Positions 7,791 through 17,034 of a DNA stretch of 64,000 bases are shown in pieces. The position numbers and the translations under genes are program-made. The notes under the pieces were generated by a model. The model did no database searches. It was not told the DNA's origin and saw nothing but the letters and a program-made list of their open reading frames with translations. This DNA comes from Burkholderia sp. BCC1644 (GTDB taxonomy: Bacteria; Pseudomonadota; Gammaproteobacteria; Burkholderiales; Burkholderiaceae), in NCBI RefSeq assembly GCF_902833225.1, contig NZ_CADFEI010000011.1, forward strand, positions 124,001-188,000. The letters are read 5' to 3'. Position 1 is the stretch's first letter. Each line of letters starts with the position of its first letter.

Positions 7791-8660
7791 TCAACCACCG
7801 CGCCACGCGCGATCGAGCACGCTCAGCGTCGCCAGCGCCCCGCCCTTCAGTCCGATCACGTCCGCGCGGCGCGCATGCGCTTCGCGCGTGTTGATGCGGA
7901 TCACGTCCGCACCGAGCCGTTCGCTCAGCAGACGCACGGTCGGAATCGCGGTACCCCCACCGATCTCGACCACCGTGACGCGCCCGGCCTGCGCGATCCA
8001 GTCTTCCAGCGCGCGCTCCTGCGCGTCATAGCGCTCCCCGAGCCAGCCGGTATCGCCGAACATCAGGATGTTCGGCCGCGCGAGGCCGCCGCAGTGCGGG
8101 CAGCGCGGCATGTCGCCAACAAGGCGGCAGGTGGCCTCGTCGACATCCGGCACGAACGGCGCCGCCTCCCATGTCGCGTCCGTGCACGGCCTCAGGCACT
8201 GCATCGCATGAATCGACCCGTGGATCTCGACGATGCGCGCCGGATCGAAGCCGGCTTTCTGGAACTGGCCGTCGACGTTGCTCGTCAGCACGAAGCCGCC
8301 GTTCGGCATCGCGTCGATCCAGCGGCGCAGGATCGCGAAGCCCGCGTGCGGCACCGTCGCGCGATAGAGCGCGAGACGGTGTCCGTAGAACCCCCACGCG
8401 AGCGGCGCACGCGCACGGAACGCGTGCGGCGACGCGATCTCGTGGAATTCGAAACGCTCGTGGCGCAGCGCCGGATACGCGCGCCAGAACCCGTCCGTGC
8501 CGCGAAAATCGGGCAGCCCGGAATCGACGCCGATACCCGCGCCGGCCGTCACGAGCAATGCGTCGGCGCGTGCGAGCGCGTCGACGGCGGCCGCGACGAG
8601 ATCGGCGGGCAATTGCGCGGCGGTGGAGTCGGCGGAATCAGCGGGATCGGAGAACGGCAT
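7791..8660 (-). CDS. Sir2-family NAD-dependent protein deacetylase (sirtuin)
   Basis: A 289-residue sirtuin. The NAD-binding motif GAGIGVDSGLPDFRG lies near residues 40-54, TSNVDGQFQKAG supplies the conserved Asn-Asp pair, and EIHGSIHAMQC contains the catalytic His. A zinc-ribbon-like Cys set follows (MQC, RPC, then PHC-type), although it looks less regular than the canonical two CxxC pairs. Deacylation of lysine side chains using NAD is the family reaction; some bacterial relatives act as ADP-ribosyltransferases or NADases. The gene stands alone and converges on the peptidase gene. Confidence 0.88.
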   Translation of the reverse strand: MPFSDPADSADSTAAQLPADLVAAAVDALARADALLVTAGAGIGVDSGLPDFRGTDGFWRAYPALRHERFEFHEIASPHAFRARAPLAWGFYGHRLALYRATVPHAGFAILRRWIDAMPNGGFVLTSNVDGQFQKAGFDPARIVEIHGSIHAMQCLRPCTDATWEAAPFVPDVDEATCRLVGDMPRCPHCGGLARPNILMFGDTGWLGERYDAQERALEDWIAQAGRVTVVEIGGGTAIPTVRLLSERLGADVIRINTREAHARRADVIGLKGGALATLSVLDRAWRGG

Positions 8661-8844
8661 GATGGGCAGGCGGTAGCGTCGAACGTTGCGCGAATGGCGT
8701 CGCGATCATACGCCCGTTCGAGCGTCGCGCCGCATGCGCGATGCAGCGGCACGACGCCACGCTCGTCCGGTCATCGGCCGTGCAGGTATCGACCGATGCG
8801 GCGAGGCCGCCGGTGTTCCGTCGGCCCGGCGCCGCCCTTCCCGG

Positions 8845-9225
8845 TCAGCGATCCGGATCGTCCTGCGCGAGCGGAATCTCGTCGGCCGCGAAATAGACCG
8901 GTTTGCCAAGCTCCCGCGCAAGACCGACGTCCATGTCCGCGCCGCGCGACGCGCCGTCGATCCGCAGGACGGCATCGCAACGCCGCAACAACCGGTGCGC
9001 GGCCGGATACAGGAATGTCTCGCTGATCGCGTCGCCGACCTGCGTCGACCCGGCCGCGACCGCAAGCGGCAACGACACCCATTCGCCGATCATCGGCACG
9101 TGCCCGCGCCGGTACACGGCAAGCGCCGCCGCTTCCAGCCGGTGCAGGTTCGCGGCGATGCGCGCGGGGTCGCCGTCGGTGCCGCTGCGATAGGGGCCGG
9201 CGACCAGCACGAGCTGCGGCGTCAT
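8845..9225 (-). CDS. DUF4406 / nucleoside 2-deoxyribosyltransferase-like protein
   Basis: A 126-residue protein with the DUF4406 pattern: VLVAGPYRSGT at the N-terminus, PMIGEW in the middle, and DAVLRIDGASRGADMDVGLARELGKPVYF near the end, like the core of nucleoside 2-deoxyribosyltransferases. Its start codon overlaps the stop of nudK by four bases (ATGA), so translation is probably coupled. Pairing with a Nudix hydrolase suggests nucleotide-sugar or nucleotide clean-up. The exact activity is not evident. Confidence 0.82.
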   Translation of the reverse strand: MTPQLVLVAGPYRSGTDGDPARIAANLHRLEAAALAVYRRGHVPMIGEWVSLPLAVAAGSTQVGDAISETFLYPAAHRLLRRCDAVLRIDGASRGADMDVGLARELGKPVYFAADEIPLAQDDPDR

Positions 9226-9821
9226 GCGGCGCGCGCGCCGGCGGTTTCCCGCAGCGCGACGTACTGCAGCAGCATGATCGTCTTCGCGTCGACGATCTCG
9301 CCGCGCTCGACCGCGTCCAGAGCCGCTTGGAGCGGCATCTCGACGACTTCGAGATCCTCGCCCTCTTCCGCGACGCCGCCGCCGTCACCGGTACGCAGCG
9401 ACGCATCGTATTCGCCGACGAAGAAATGCAGCTTCTCCGTCACGGAGCCCGGGCTCATGAACGCCTCGAACACCTTGCGCACGCCACGCACGCGGTAGCC
9501 GGTCTCCTCCTCGGCCTCCGCGCGGATGCGCGCTTCGGGTGTTTCATCGTCGAGCAGGCCGGCGGCCGCTTCGAGCAGCATGCCGTCGTGGCCGCTGACG
9601 AACGCCGGCATCCGGAACTGCCGCGTCAGCAGCACGTCGCCCGTGCCGGCATGGCGCAGCAGGATCGTCGCGCCGTTGCCGCGATCGTAGGTCTCGCGGT
9701 TCAGGCGCTGCCACGTTCCGTCGCGGCGCTGGAAATCGAAGGTCACCTTTTTCAGCACATACCAGTCATCGGACAGCACCGTCGTATCGACGATGCGGAC
9801 CCGGTCACGCGTTGCAGCCAT
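9222..9821 (-). CDS. nudK: NudK-like Nudix hydrolase (GDP-mannose pyrophosphatase family)
   Basis: A 199-residue Nudix protein. The Nudix box covers GLLDDETPEARIRAEAEEETGYRV (about residues 87-110), with the metal-binding Glu cluster EAEEETG. The N-terminus VLSDDWYVLKKVTFDFQRRDGTW and QRLNRETYDRGN match NudK, which hydrolyses GDP-mannose and related sugar nucleotides. Start at 9821: the longer frame upstream runs through the divergent promoter region and looks non-coding. It forms a translationally coupled pair with the DUF4406 gene and is divergent from a DeoR regulator. Confidence 0.9.
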   Translation of the reverse strand: MAATRDRVRIVDTTVLSDDWYVLKKVTFDFQRRDGTWQRLNRETYDRGNGATILLRHAGTGDVLLTRQFRMPAFVSGHDGMLLEAAAGLLDDETPEARIRAEAEEETGYRVRGVRKVFEAFMSPGSVTEKLHFFVGEYDASLRTGDGGGVAEEGEDLEVVEMPLQAALDAVERGEIVDAKTIMLLQYVALRETAGARAA

Positions 9822-9860
9822 TGCAGCCTCCCGTTCGACAAAAGACGGCGCCCATGGTAA

Positions 9861-9896
9861 CGTGCAGATTCGTGCAATTTCAAGAATTTTCGTGCA
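9861..9896. promoter_or_regulatory. Phased CGTGCA repeats between nudK and a DeoR gene
   Basis: CGTGCA occurs at 9861-9866, 9871-9876 and 9891-9896, spaced by 10 and 20 bp so that all copies face the same side of the helix. The last two extend to TTCGTGCAAT. The cluster ends seven bases before the regulator start and lies 40-75 bp upstream of nudK. It is a plausible operator for autoregulation by the adjacent DeoR protein. Confidence 0.5.
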
Positions 9897-9902
9897 ATCC
9901 CG

Positions 9903-10658
9903 ATGCTGACGACCCAACGCAAGAAGGCGATCCTCGATGCGCTCGCGCGCGACGGCCAGGTACTGGCGGTCGAGCTGAGCGCGCAATTCGGCGTGTCCGA
10001 AGACACGGTTCGCCGCGACCTGCGCGAGCTCGCGGCCGAAGGCCTGCTGCAGCGCGTGCACGGCGGCGCGCTGCCGGCGTCGCCGGCCGTCGCGCCGTTC
10101 GCGCAGCGCGAGACGCTCGAGACGGCGGAAAAGCGGCGCATCGCGCGGCGGGCCGCGGAGATGATCGCGCCCGGCCTGGTCGCGATCGTCGACGGCGGCA
10201 CGACCTCCGCGCTGCTCGTCAGCCAGCTGCCGGCCGACCTGCGCGCGACGATCGTCACGCACAGCCCGAGCGTCGCGGTCGCGCTGGCCGCGCATCCGTC
10301 GATCGACGTGATCCTGATCGGCGGGCGGCTCTACAAGCACTCGATCGTCGCGGTCGGCGCGGCGGCGATGGAAGGCATCGCGCGCATCCATGCGGACCTG
10401 TACTTCATGGGCGTCACGGGCGTCCATCCGGTCGCGGGGCTGAGCACCGGCGATTTCGAGGAAGCGGCGATCAAGCGCGCGCTGGCCGAACGCGCGGCCG
10501 AGACGGTCGTGCTCGCGTCGCAGTCGAAACTGCGCGCGGCGTCGCAGTTCGTGATCGGCGAGATCACGCTGGCGCAGACGGTCGTCGTCGAGAAGGAAAC
10601 CGAAGCCGCGCTGACGGAGCCGATCGAGGCGGCGGGCGTGACGGTCGTGCGCGCGTAG
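9903..10658 (+). CDS. DeoR/GlpR-family transcriptional repressor
   Basis: A 251-residue regulator. The N-terminal winged helix starts MLTTQRKKAILDALARDGQV and contains the family signature in VSEDTVRRDLRELAAEGLLQRVHGGA (residues 30-55). The C-terminal sugar-phosphate isomerase-like sensor domain has DGGTTS (about 97-102) and GGRLYKHS. Ligands for the family are usually phosphorylated sugars; this one is not identifiable. The divergent arrangement with nudK suggests local control of that operon. Confidence 0.9.
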   Translation: MLTTQRKKAILDALARDGQVLAVELSAQFGVSEDTVRRDLRELAAEGLLQRVHGGALPASPAVAPFAQRETLETAEKRRIARRAAEMIAPGLVAIVDGGTTSALLVSQLPADLRATIVTHSPSVAVALAAHPSIDVILIGGRLYKHSIVAVGAAAMEGIARIHADLYFMGVTGVHPVAGLSTGDFEEAAIKRALAERAAETVVLASQSKLRAASQFVIGEITLAQTVVVEKETEAALTEPIEAAGVTVVRA

Positions 10659-10766
10659 CGCGCCGAATCGGTTGCGGATGTCGCCGCGCCGAGCCGATGT
10701 CAGCGTGCTGACAGGCGCCGCTTGCTAACATGGGCGATCACCCGATCGCCACGCGCCACCCGCCCG

Positions 10767-11378
10767 ATGCCCCCGCCTTCCGCCACGACTCCACCGGCAC
10801 CGCCCGCAGGCGACGCACCGCCGCCGGGCATCCTCGCGCTGTTCATCGCGTTCACGCAGATCGGCCTGACCAGCTTCGGCGGCGGACTGAGCGGGCGGAT
10901 GATGCGCGACTTCGTCCACGAACGGCGCTGGCTCGATGAAGAGGCATTCCTCAACGGCCTCGCACTGTCGCAAGCGTTGCCGGGCGTCAACGTGAAGAAC
11001 CTCGCGATCTGGATCGGCTACCGCCTCGCCGGATGGCGCGGCGCGGTGGCCGGCTTCACCGGCATCATCGCGCCGCCGGCCGTGCTGATCGTGCTGATCG
11101 GCGTCGCGTTCTCGACGCTCACGCGCTTCCCGCTCACGCATGTCGCGCTCGCCGGCGCGGCAGCCGCGGCGATCGGACTGTCGATCTCGATGGCGATCAC
11201 CGCCGTGCGGCGGCTGCCGCGTCGCGCGCTGCCGTTCGCCGTGATGGCGCTCACCTTCGTGTCGGTGGCGGTGCTGCATTGGCCGCTCGTGTGGACCGTG
11301 CTGATCGGCGGCGCGCTGAGCGTCGCGCTCGAATACCGCCGCGCGGCCGCCACACCGGTCAGGAGCGACGCACGATGA
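10767..11378 (+). CDS. Chromate transporter, N-terminal CHR half
   Basis: A 203-residue membrane protein with one CHR domain: FTQIGLTSFGGGLSGRMMRDF (about residues 25-45), the ALSQALPGVNVKNLAIWIGYRLAGWRGA block, and four to five hydrophobic segments. It pairs with the next gene as the two halves of a short-chain ChrA transporter, which expels chromate or a related oxyanion. The ATG at 10767 is preferred to upstream starts. The stop overlaps the next start by four bases. Confidence 0.88.
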   Translation: MPPPSATTPPAPPAGDAPPPGILALFIAFTQIGLTSFGGGLSGRMMRDFVHERRWLDEEAFLNGLALSQALPGVNVKNLAIWIGYRLAGWRGAVAGFTGIIAPPAVLIVLIGVAFSTLTRFPLTHVALAGAAAAAIGLSISMAITAVRRLPRRALPFAVMALTFVSVAVLHWPLVWTVLIGGALSVALEYRRAAATPVRSDAR

Positions 11379-11917
11379 ACGCGTCTGCACGTTACGCGGC
11401 ACTGTTCGGCGTATTCGCGCCGTTGTCGATCGCGACGATCGGCGGCGGGCAGGCGATCATCGCCGACATCCAGCGCCAGGTCGTCGACGTCCATCACTGG
11501 ATGACCGCCACGCAATTCGTGAACGACTTCGCGATCGCGCGGATGGCGCCGGGGCCCGGCTCGCTGCTGGCGACGCTGATCGGCTGGCAGGTAGCCGGTT
11601 TCTGGGGCGCGGTGATCGCGACGCTCGCGCTGTTCGGCCCGACCGCCTTCCTGATCTACGGCGTCGCGCATCTGTGGCGGCGGCACCAGGGCAAGCGCTG
11701 GCAGATCGCGCTCGAAGCCGGCCTGCGCCCGGTCGCGGCCGGCATGATCCTCGCGTCGGTCTGGGTGCTGCTGCAAGCGCTCGACGGCGGCTGGGCCGCG
11801 CGCGCGATCGCGGTCGCGTCGACGCTGTGCGTGATCTACACGCGCATTCATGCGCTACTGCTGATCGCGATCGGCGCGCTGCTGCTCGTCGGCCTGCACG
11901 CGTTCGGCGGCGTGTAG
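11375..11917 (+). CDS. Chromate transporter, C-terminal CHR half
   Basis: A 180-residue membrane protein with the second CHR domain: FAPLSIATIGGGQAIIADIQRQVVD near the N-terminus and FAIARMAPGPGSLLATLIGWQVAGFWGA around residues 50-77. The ATGA overlap with the preceding CHR gene indicates coupled translation and a heterodimer. Whether chromate or another anion is the physiological substrate is unknown. Confidence 0.88.
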   Translation: MNASARYAALFGVFAPLSIATIGGGQAIIADIQRQVVDVHHWMTATQFVNDFAIARMAPGPGSLLATLIGWQVAGFWGAVIATLALFGPTAFLIYGVAHLWRRHQGKRWQIALEAGLRPVAAGMILASVWVLLQALDGGWAARAIAVASTLCVIYTRIHALLLIAIGALLLVGLHAFGGV

Positions 11918-11949
11918 CGCACGCCGCCGTCGCAACGCGACCGGTACGC

Positions 11950-12759
11950 CTAGGCGCCGCGAAACCGCGGCGTACGGCGCTCCGCAAACGCACGCAGCCC
12001 TTCGTCGAAATCGGCGCCTTCGCACGCTTGCCGGCGCAACTCGGCAATCCGTTCGAACGCGTCGGCCGGCAGCGGCCGCGCGTCCTGCAGCACGCGCAAC
12101 TGCTCCTTCACCGCATGCACGGCAAGCGGCGCCTTCGCGGCAATCGTGCGCGCGACGTCGAGCGCCGCGTCGTCGACGCCGCCCGGTTCGGCCAGCCGGT
12201 TCACGAGCCCGTGATGCGCGGCGCGCTCCGCATCGAGCGGCTGCGCGCAGAAGAACATTTCCTTCAGCACGTGAATCGGCAGGTTGTCGTAGAAGCGCAG
12301 CAGGCCGCTCGTCGAATACGGCAGGCCGATGTTCGCGGGCGTCATCGCAAAACGCGCGTCGCGCGCCGCGACGACGAGGTCGCAGCTCATCACGAGATCG
12401 ACCGCACCGCCCCACGCCGAACCGGCCACCGCCGCGACCACCGCGCCCGGATAGGTTCGCACGCGCCGCAGCGCACGTTCGAGCGGCTTGCCGTATGCAA
12501 GCGGATCGCGATCGTCGGCCAGTTCGCGCAGGTCGTGCCCCGCGCTCCACACGTCGCCGCTGCCGTCGTTCGACAGGATCACGACGGGCGGCGGACAGTG
12601 TCCGGCGAGCACATCGAGACGCGCGACCAGTGCGTCGAGCAATGGTGCGTCGAGTGCATGGCGCCGCGCAGGATTCGCGAACCGCACACGTGCGATCCGC
12701 TCGCCGATCAGGTCGACCGTCACGGTCGACGCGCTGTCGTGTTTCGTCGGGTCGGTCAT
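11950..12759 (-). CDS. Enoyl-CoA hydratase/isomerase-family protein
   Basis: A 269-residue crotonase-fold protein. The oxyanion-hole elements are VWSAGHDLREL (about residues 69-79) and AWGGAVDLVMSCDLVVAA (about 113-130). The second acidic catalytic position is not obviously conserved, so a decarboxylase or methylmalonyl-CoA-decarboxylase-like activity is possible instead of hydration. Its start overlaps the stop of the CaiB gene by four bases, so the two probably act on the same acyl-CoA. Confidence 0.88.
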   Translation of the reverse strand: MTDPTKHDSASTVTVDLIGERIARVRFANPARRHALDAPLLDALVARLDVLAGHCPPPVVILSNDGSGDVWSAGHDLRELADDRDPLAYGKPLERALRRVRTYPGAVVAAVAGSAWGGAVDLVMSCDLVVAARDARFAMTPANIGLPYSTSGLLRFYDNLPIHVLKEMFFCAQPLDAERAAHHGLVNRLAEPGGVDDAALDVARTIAAKAPLAVHAVKEQLRVLQDARPLPADAFERIAELRRQACEGADFDEGLRAFAERRTPRFRGA

Positions 12760-13979
12760 TGCACGGCCTCCGCCACGGCTTCCGCCTGGAAGATCGTACG
12801 GCCGGCCAGCAGCGCGTCGATCGCGTCGTCGCCGTAGCCGGCTTCGCGCAGCACGTCGACCGTATGCTCGCCGAGCAGCGGCGGCGCATGGCGCGTGCGC
12901 GGCGCCGGCACGTCGTCGCCCATCCCGCCGAGCGGCGTGACGACCTGGCGCAGCGCGCCGAGCGTCGGATGGACGACCGGCTCGACCAGCCCGCAATGGG
13001 CGAGCTGCGGATCGTCGAACACTTCGTCGAGCGTATTGATCGGGCCGGCCGGCAGCCCGGCTTCGACGAAACGCTGCGTCCATTCGCGCTTGCCGCGCGT
13101 GCGCAGCCGGCTTTCAAGCAGCGCTTTCAGTTCGTCACGGTGCGCGACACGCGTATCGTTGGTCGCAAAACGCGGATCGTTCGGCAGTTCGGGAAGATCC
13201 AGCAACTGGCACAGACGCAGCCACATGTCGGTCGTGATCGGCGCAAGGTTGAGCGGGCCGTCGGCCGTCTCGAACACGCCGTACGGCGCGATCACCGCGT
13301 GCGCATTGCCGGTGCGACGCGGCACGTCGCCGAGGCTCAGGTAGCGTTGCCCGTGCACGCTCAGCAGCGACACGAGGCTTTCGAGCAACGACGTGCCGAC
13401 ATGCTGGCCGCGCCCGGTCCGCTCGCGCTCGAACAGCGCGGCCATCACGCCGGTCGCCACCCACATTCCGGAGCTGAGATCGCCGATCGCGGTGCCCGTG
13501 CGGGTCGGCTCGCCTTCCGGGAACCCGGTGAGGCTCATCAGCCCCGCATAACCCTGCGCGATCTGGTCGAAGCCCGGCCAGTCGCGCAACGGACCGCGCG
13601 GGCCGAACGCGGTGACGCTGCCCATCACGAGCCGCGGATCATGCGCACTCAGCGCGGCGTAACCGAGCCCCATCGCGTCCATCGTGCCGGCCTTGAAATT
13701 CTCGATCACGACGTCGGCCTGCGCGATCAGCCGCCGCACGACGTCGAGGCCGGCCGGCTGCCGGAAATCCACGCAGATCCCGCGCTTGTTGCGGTTGCAG
13801 GACAGGTAGTACGTGCTCACGCCGCGATCGAACGGCCCCCATGCGCGGCTCATGTCGCCGTGCGGCCCCGACTCGACCTTGATCACGTCGGCGCCGAGAT
13901 CGGCGAGCACCATCGAGCAGAACGGCCCCGACAGCGCGCGACTCAGATCGACGACCTTGATTCCCTTCAATGCCTGCAT
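12756..13979 (-). CDS. CaiB/BaiF-family CoA-transferase
   Basis: A 407-residue class III CoA-transferase. The N-terminal VVDLSRALSGPFCSMVLADLGADVIKVE, NRNKRGICVDF and the IGDLSSGMW segment with the probable nucleophilic Asp (about residue 173) are family hallmarks. The enzyme should move CoA between carboxylic acids, activating the substrate imported by the adjacent MFS protein. It is the middle gene of a minus-strand operon (MFS, CaiB, hydratase), 61 bp after the MFS stop. Confidence 0.92.
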   Translation of the reverse strand: MQALKGIKVVDLSRALSGPFCSMVLADLGADVIKVESGPHGDMSRAWGPFDRGVSTYYLSCNRNKRGICVDFRQPAGLDVVRRLIAQADVVIENFKAGTMDAMGLGYAALSAHDPRLVMGSVTAFGPRGPLRDWPGFDQIAQGYAGLMSLTGFPEGEPTRTGTAIGDLSSGMWVATGVMAALFERERTGRGQHVGTSLLESLVSLLSVHGQRYLSLGDVPRRTGNAHAVIAPYGVFETADGPLNLAPITTDMWLRLCQLLDLPELPNDPRFATNDTRVAHRDELKALLESRLRTRGKREWTQRFVEAGLPAGPINTLDEVFDDPQLAHCGLVEPVVHPTLGALRQVVTPLGGMGDDVPAPRTRHAPPLLGEHTVDVLREAGYGDDAIDALLAGRTIFQAEAVAEAVQ

Positions 13980-14040
13980 TCCGGACTCCTGATATTGATG
14001 ACTGGGTGTGGCGTGGATGCGAACGCGCGGTGCGTGCCGC

Positions 14041-15363
14041 TCATTCGGGCAACGTCTGGTGGCGCGTTTCGACCGCGAACGGCAGGATCAGGATGCCGAG
14101 CCCGAACACGGCCGCGGTCCACGCGACCGGCACGCCGAGCGATCCGTAGCCGTGAATCGCGGCGCCGAGCAGGAAGTTCACGCCCGCGCCGATGAAGCGG
14201 CCGACCGACGCGTTGAATGCGAACGCGGTGGCGCGTACACGCGTCGGGTACTGCTCGGGCAGCCACAGCGAGAAGATCGCGAAGTTGCCGCCGAAGAAGC
14301 CGAGAAACGCGAGCGACACCATGAACGCCGCAAGCCCGTTCGGCTGGTAGAACGCCCAGCCGAACGCGAACACGATCGAGCCGGCCATCCCCGCGAAATA
14401 CACGCCGAGCGCGGTGCGCCGGCCGAGCCGTTCCGACAGCCACGGTGCGACCAGGCAGCCGGCGATCGTCGCGCACGACAGGATCGCCGCACCGATGGAC
14501 GCAAGCCGCAGCGCGCCGACGTGATCGATGCCCGCGCGCGCCGCCAGCGTGCTGACCGCGCTCGCCTCGTAGACGGAACCGGCCCACAACCCGACGATCG
14601 CGACGCCCACGAGGCTCGCGCTCGTCAGCGTGCGGCGCAGGAACGCCGGCGCGAAGATCTCGCGCAGCGGATGCGCGCGCCGCGCGTCGGCCACGTCGCC
14701 GTCGCGCGCGTCGTGCCGGCGCCACTGCCCGGGCTCCTTCACGCGCATCACGGTGAACACCGCGAGCAATGCCGGCGCAAGCCCGCACAGGAACATCGCG
14801 CGCCAGCCGTAGGTCGCGCCGATCGTGTAGTTCAGGCAGGCGGCGATGAAGAAGCCGAAGTAGTAGCCCGTCTGCAGGTAGCCGGCGCCCATCTTGCGGC
14901 GGTCTTCCGGCCAGCTCTCGGCGACGTAGGTGCCCGCGAGCGCCCACTCGCCGCCGACGCCGATCCCGGCGATCAGCCGGCACGCGGCCAGCGCCCAGAC
15001 GTCGTGCACGAACGCGGCCGCACCGGTGAACACCGAGTAGATCAGGATGCTCGCGGCGAGCGTGCGCACGCGGCCGAAGCGGTCGGCGAGCGGCCCCCAG
15101 ATGAACGACAGCCCCCAGCCGATCAGGAACAGCGCAAACAGGATCGAGCCGTACATCCCTAGGTTCGCGGGCGTCGCCGCGATGCCGGAAGCCGGCAGCA
15201 ACTCGGTCAGTGCGGGAATCAGCACGAGCGCGTAGATCACCGAATCCACGCCGTCGAGCACCCAGCCCGCGTACACGGCCCAGAAGCCCTTCACCTGCTC
15301 GCGCGTGAGCGGCGTGCGCCGCGGCTTCGCGCCGGCCGCCGGCGCGTCGATCGCCTTGAACAT
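14041..15363 (-). CDS. MFS transporter, organic acid:proton symporter type
   Basis: A 440-residue, 12-helix major facilitator protein. The MFS loop signature GPLADRFGRVRTLAAS occurs after helix 2, and GIGVGGEWALAGTYVAESWPEDRR matches sialate/lactate-type metabolite:proton symporters. The start at 15363 (MFKAIDAP) is preferred; the upstream extension runs into the intergenic promoter region. Context with a CoA-transferase and an enoyl-CoA hydratase suggests import of a short organic acid that is then converted to its CoA ester. The divergent LysR gene is the likely regulator. Confidence 0.9.
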   Translation of the reverse strand: MFKAIDAPAAGAKPRRTPLTREQVKGFWAVYAGWVLDGVDSVIYALVLIPALTELLPASGIAATPANLGMYGSILFALFLIGWGLSFIWGPLADRFGRVRTLAASILIYSVFTGAAAFVHDVWALAACRLIAGIGVGGEWALAGTYVAESWPEDRRKMGAGYLQTGYYFGFFIAACLNYTIGATYGWRAMFLCGLAPALLAVFTVMRVKEPGQWRRHDARDGDVADARRAHPLREIFAPAFLRRTLTSASLVGVAIVGLWAGSVYEASAVSTLAARAGIDHVGALRLASIGAAILSCATIAGCLVAPWLSERLGRRTALGVYFAGMAGSIVFAFGWAFYQPNGLAAFMVSLAFLGFFGGNFAIFSLWLPEQYPTRVRATAFAFNASVGRFIGAGVNFLLGAAIHGYGSLGVPVAWTAAVFGLGILILPFAVETRHQTLPE

Positions 15364-15533
15364 CTTCGTCTCCTTGCCGGCGGTGCCGGCACGTTCGCCG
15401 CGTCCGGTCCGGGATGGCCGGCAGTCGGGCTCTTTTGTGAGACGAGTATAGAAACACCATCGATCGCAGAAAAATATGATATTCATCTTGCTCGATCGGA
15501 TTGGCTTATGGCTTGAATCGGGAGACGGCCGCG

Positions 15534-16463
15534 ATGGACTTGAGACAGTTGCGCTATTTCGTGAAGGTCGTCGAATGCGGCAACGTCACGCATGCGAGCG
15601 AGGCGCTGCATGTCGCGCAGCCGGCGGTGAGCCAGCAGATGCGCAATCTCGAACAGGATCTCGGGATGCAGCTGCTCGAGCGGAGCGTGCGCGGCGTCGC
15701 GCCGACCGCCGCCGGCCGCACGCTGTACCAGCACGCGCTCGAACTGCTGCGCCAGGCCGACGGCACGCGCGAGCTGCTGCGCCGCGACGCCGATACGCCC
15801 CAGGGCCGCGTGACGGTCGGGATGCCGTCGAGCACCGCGCGCGTGCTGGCCATTCCGCTCGCCCGCGCGGTACGCGACCGCTATCCGGGCATCATGCTGG
15901 AACTGATCGAGGCGCCGAGCGCCGATCTCGACACGCTGCTCGAACGCGCGCGGCTCGATCTCGCGATCGTCGTCGATGCGGTCGACACGCGCGGCATCGC
16001 GATCCACCGGCTGCTGACGGAAACGCTGTACCTGATCACGTGGCCCGAATTCCCGGTGCCGGACGATCCCGTGTCGCTCGATGCGATCGCGCGCATGCCG
16101 CTCGTGCTGCCGAGCGCACCGAACACGATCCGCAACCGCGTCGACTGGGCAATGCGCGAGGCCGGCCTGTCGTATGAGATCAGCTTCGAGGCGAGTTCGA
16201 CCGGGCTGCTGTTCGCGGCCGTGATGGCGCAGCTCGGCGTAACGATCCTGCCGTGGACGGCCGCGCACGTCGAGATCGAGGAACGCAAGCTCAAGCTGTC
16301 GACCGTCGCGCACCGGCTGTTCGCGCGCGACCTGTCGCTGTGCTGGCACGATACGGCGCTCGTCAGCAACGCGGTGCAGAAGGTGAAGGCCGAAATCGTC
16401 CGGCTGTTCGATGCGCTCGGGCAGCGGCCCGAATGGGCAGCCGGCCATAGCGATCGCGCGTGA
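15534..16463 (+). CDS. LysR-family transcriptional regulator
   Basis: A 309-residue LysR protein. The N-terminal helix-turn-helix is MDLRQLRYFVKVVECGNVTHASEALHVAQPAVSQQMRNLEQDLG, and the effector domain starts around residue 93 (GRVTVGMPSST). The N-terminal wording is close to Nac/CynR-like members. It is divergent from the MFS-CaiB-hydratase operon. The 170-bp spacer contains an AT-rich patch around 15455-15490 (with ATATGATATTCAT) where a T-N11-A site could sit. Confidence 0.92.
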   Translation: MDLRQLRYFVKVVECGNVTHASEALHVAQPAVSQQMRNLEQDLGMQLLERSVRGVAPTAAGRTLYQHALELLRQADGTRELLRRDADTPQGRVTVGMPSSTARVLAIPLARAVRDRYPGIMLELIEAPSADLDTLLERARLDLAIVVDAVDTRGIAIHRLLTETLYLITWPEFPVPDDPVSLDAIARMPLVLPSAPNTIRNRVDWAMREAGLSYEISFEASSTGLLFAAVMAQLGVTILPWTAAHVEIEERKLKLSTVAHRLFARDLSLCWHDTALVSNAVQKVKAEIVRLFDALGQRPEWAAGHSDRA

Positions 16464-16584
16464 CCCGCGCAGCGCTTGCCTTGTGCTGCCCCACCGCGCG
16501 TACTAAGCTCGTTTCACTGGGTACCGCTGACACCTCCACTTCTCCTCGCCGCTCGGTATAAGCGTCGGGGGAAGGAGGCCATCC

Positions 16585-16926
16585 GTGTCCCCGATCCAGT
16601 CTGCCTGGCTTCTGCTGGGCATCAGCGTTCTCGCCGAAGTGCTCGGCTCCGTCGGCCTGAAATTTTCCGCCGGTTTTTCCCGCCCGCTGCCGTCTGCGAT
16701 CACGGTCGTCTGCTATGCGTGCGCCGTGTGGTTGATGGCGCTCGCGACGAAGCGCCTAGAAATGGGACTCGCGTACGCGAGCTGGGCCGCCGCCAGCACC
16801 GCGGCCACCGCCGTGATCGGCATCGTCTGCTTCGATGAGTCGGTATCCTCACTGAAGCTCGCCGGCATCGCGCTCACCGTCTGCGCGCTCGTCGCGCTCA
16901 ACCTCGGCGATGCGGCAACACGGTGA
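16585..16926 (+). CDS. SMR-family multidrug/quaternary ammonium transporter
   Basis: A 113-residue, four-helix protein of the small multidrug resistance (EmrE) family. The essential membrane Glu is in VLAEVLGSVGLK (about residue 17); GLAYASWAAASTAATAVIG and FDESVSSLKLAGIALTVCALVALNL are family blocks. Translation starts at GTG 16585 behind an almost perfect AAGGAGG. It should act as a dimer exchanging protons for lipophilic or guanidinium-like cations. No riboswitch was recognised upstream. Confidence 0.92.
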   Translation: MSPIQSAWLLLGISVLAEVLGSVGLKFSAGFSRPLPSAITVVCYACAVWLMALATKRLEMGLAYASWAAASTAATAVIGIVCFDESVSSLKLAGIALTVCALVALNLGDAATR

Positions 16927-17034
16927 CCGGCGCGCAGGCACCTGGCGGGGCATTGACAACGCCCCCCGGCACCCCTTAACGTTGCTCACATCGTAACCAT
17001 CACCGGTTCAGCTTAAGAGGTTGTCGGCCCGCTC

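Noticed and set aside
16464..16584. Guanidine riboswitch before the SMR gene
   Set aside because: No paired hairpins with the required loop sequences; only a strong Shine-Dalgarno sequence is evident.
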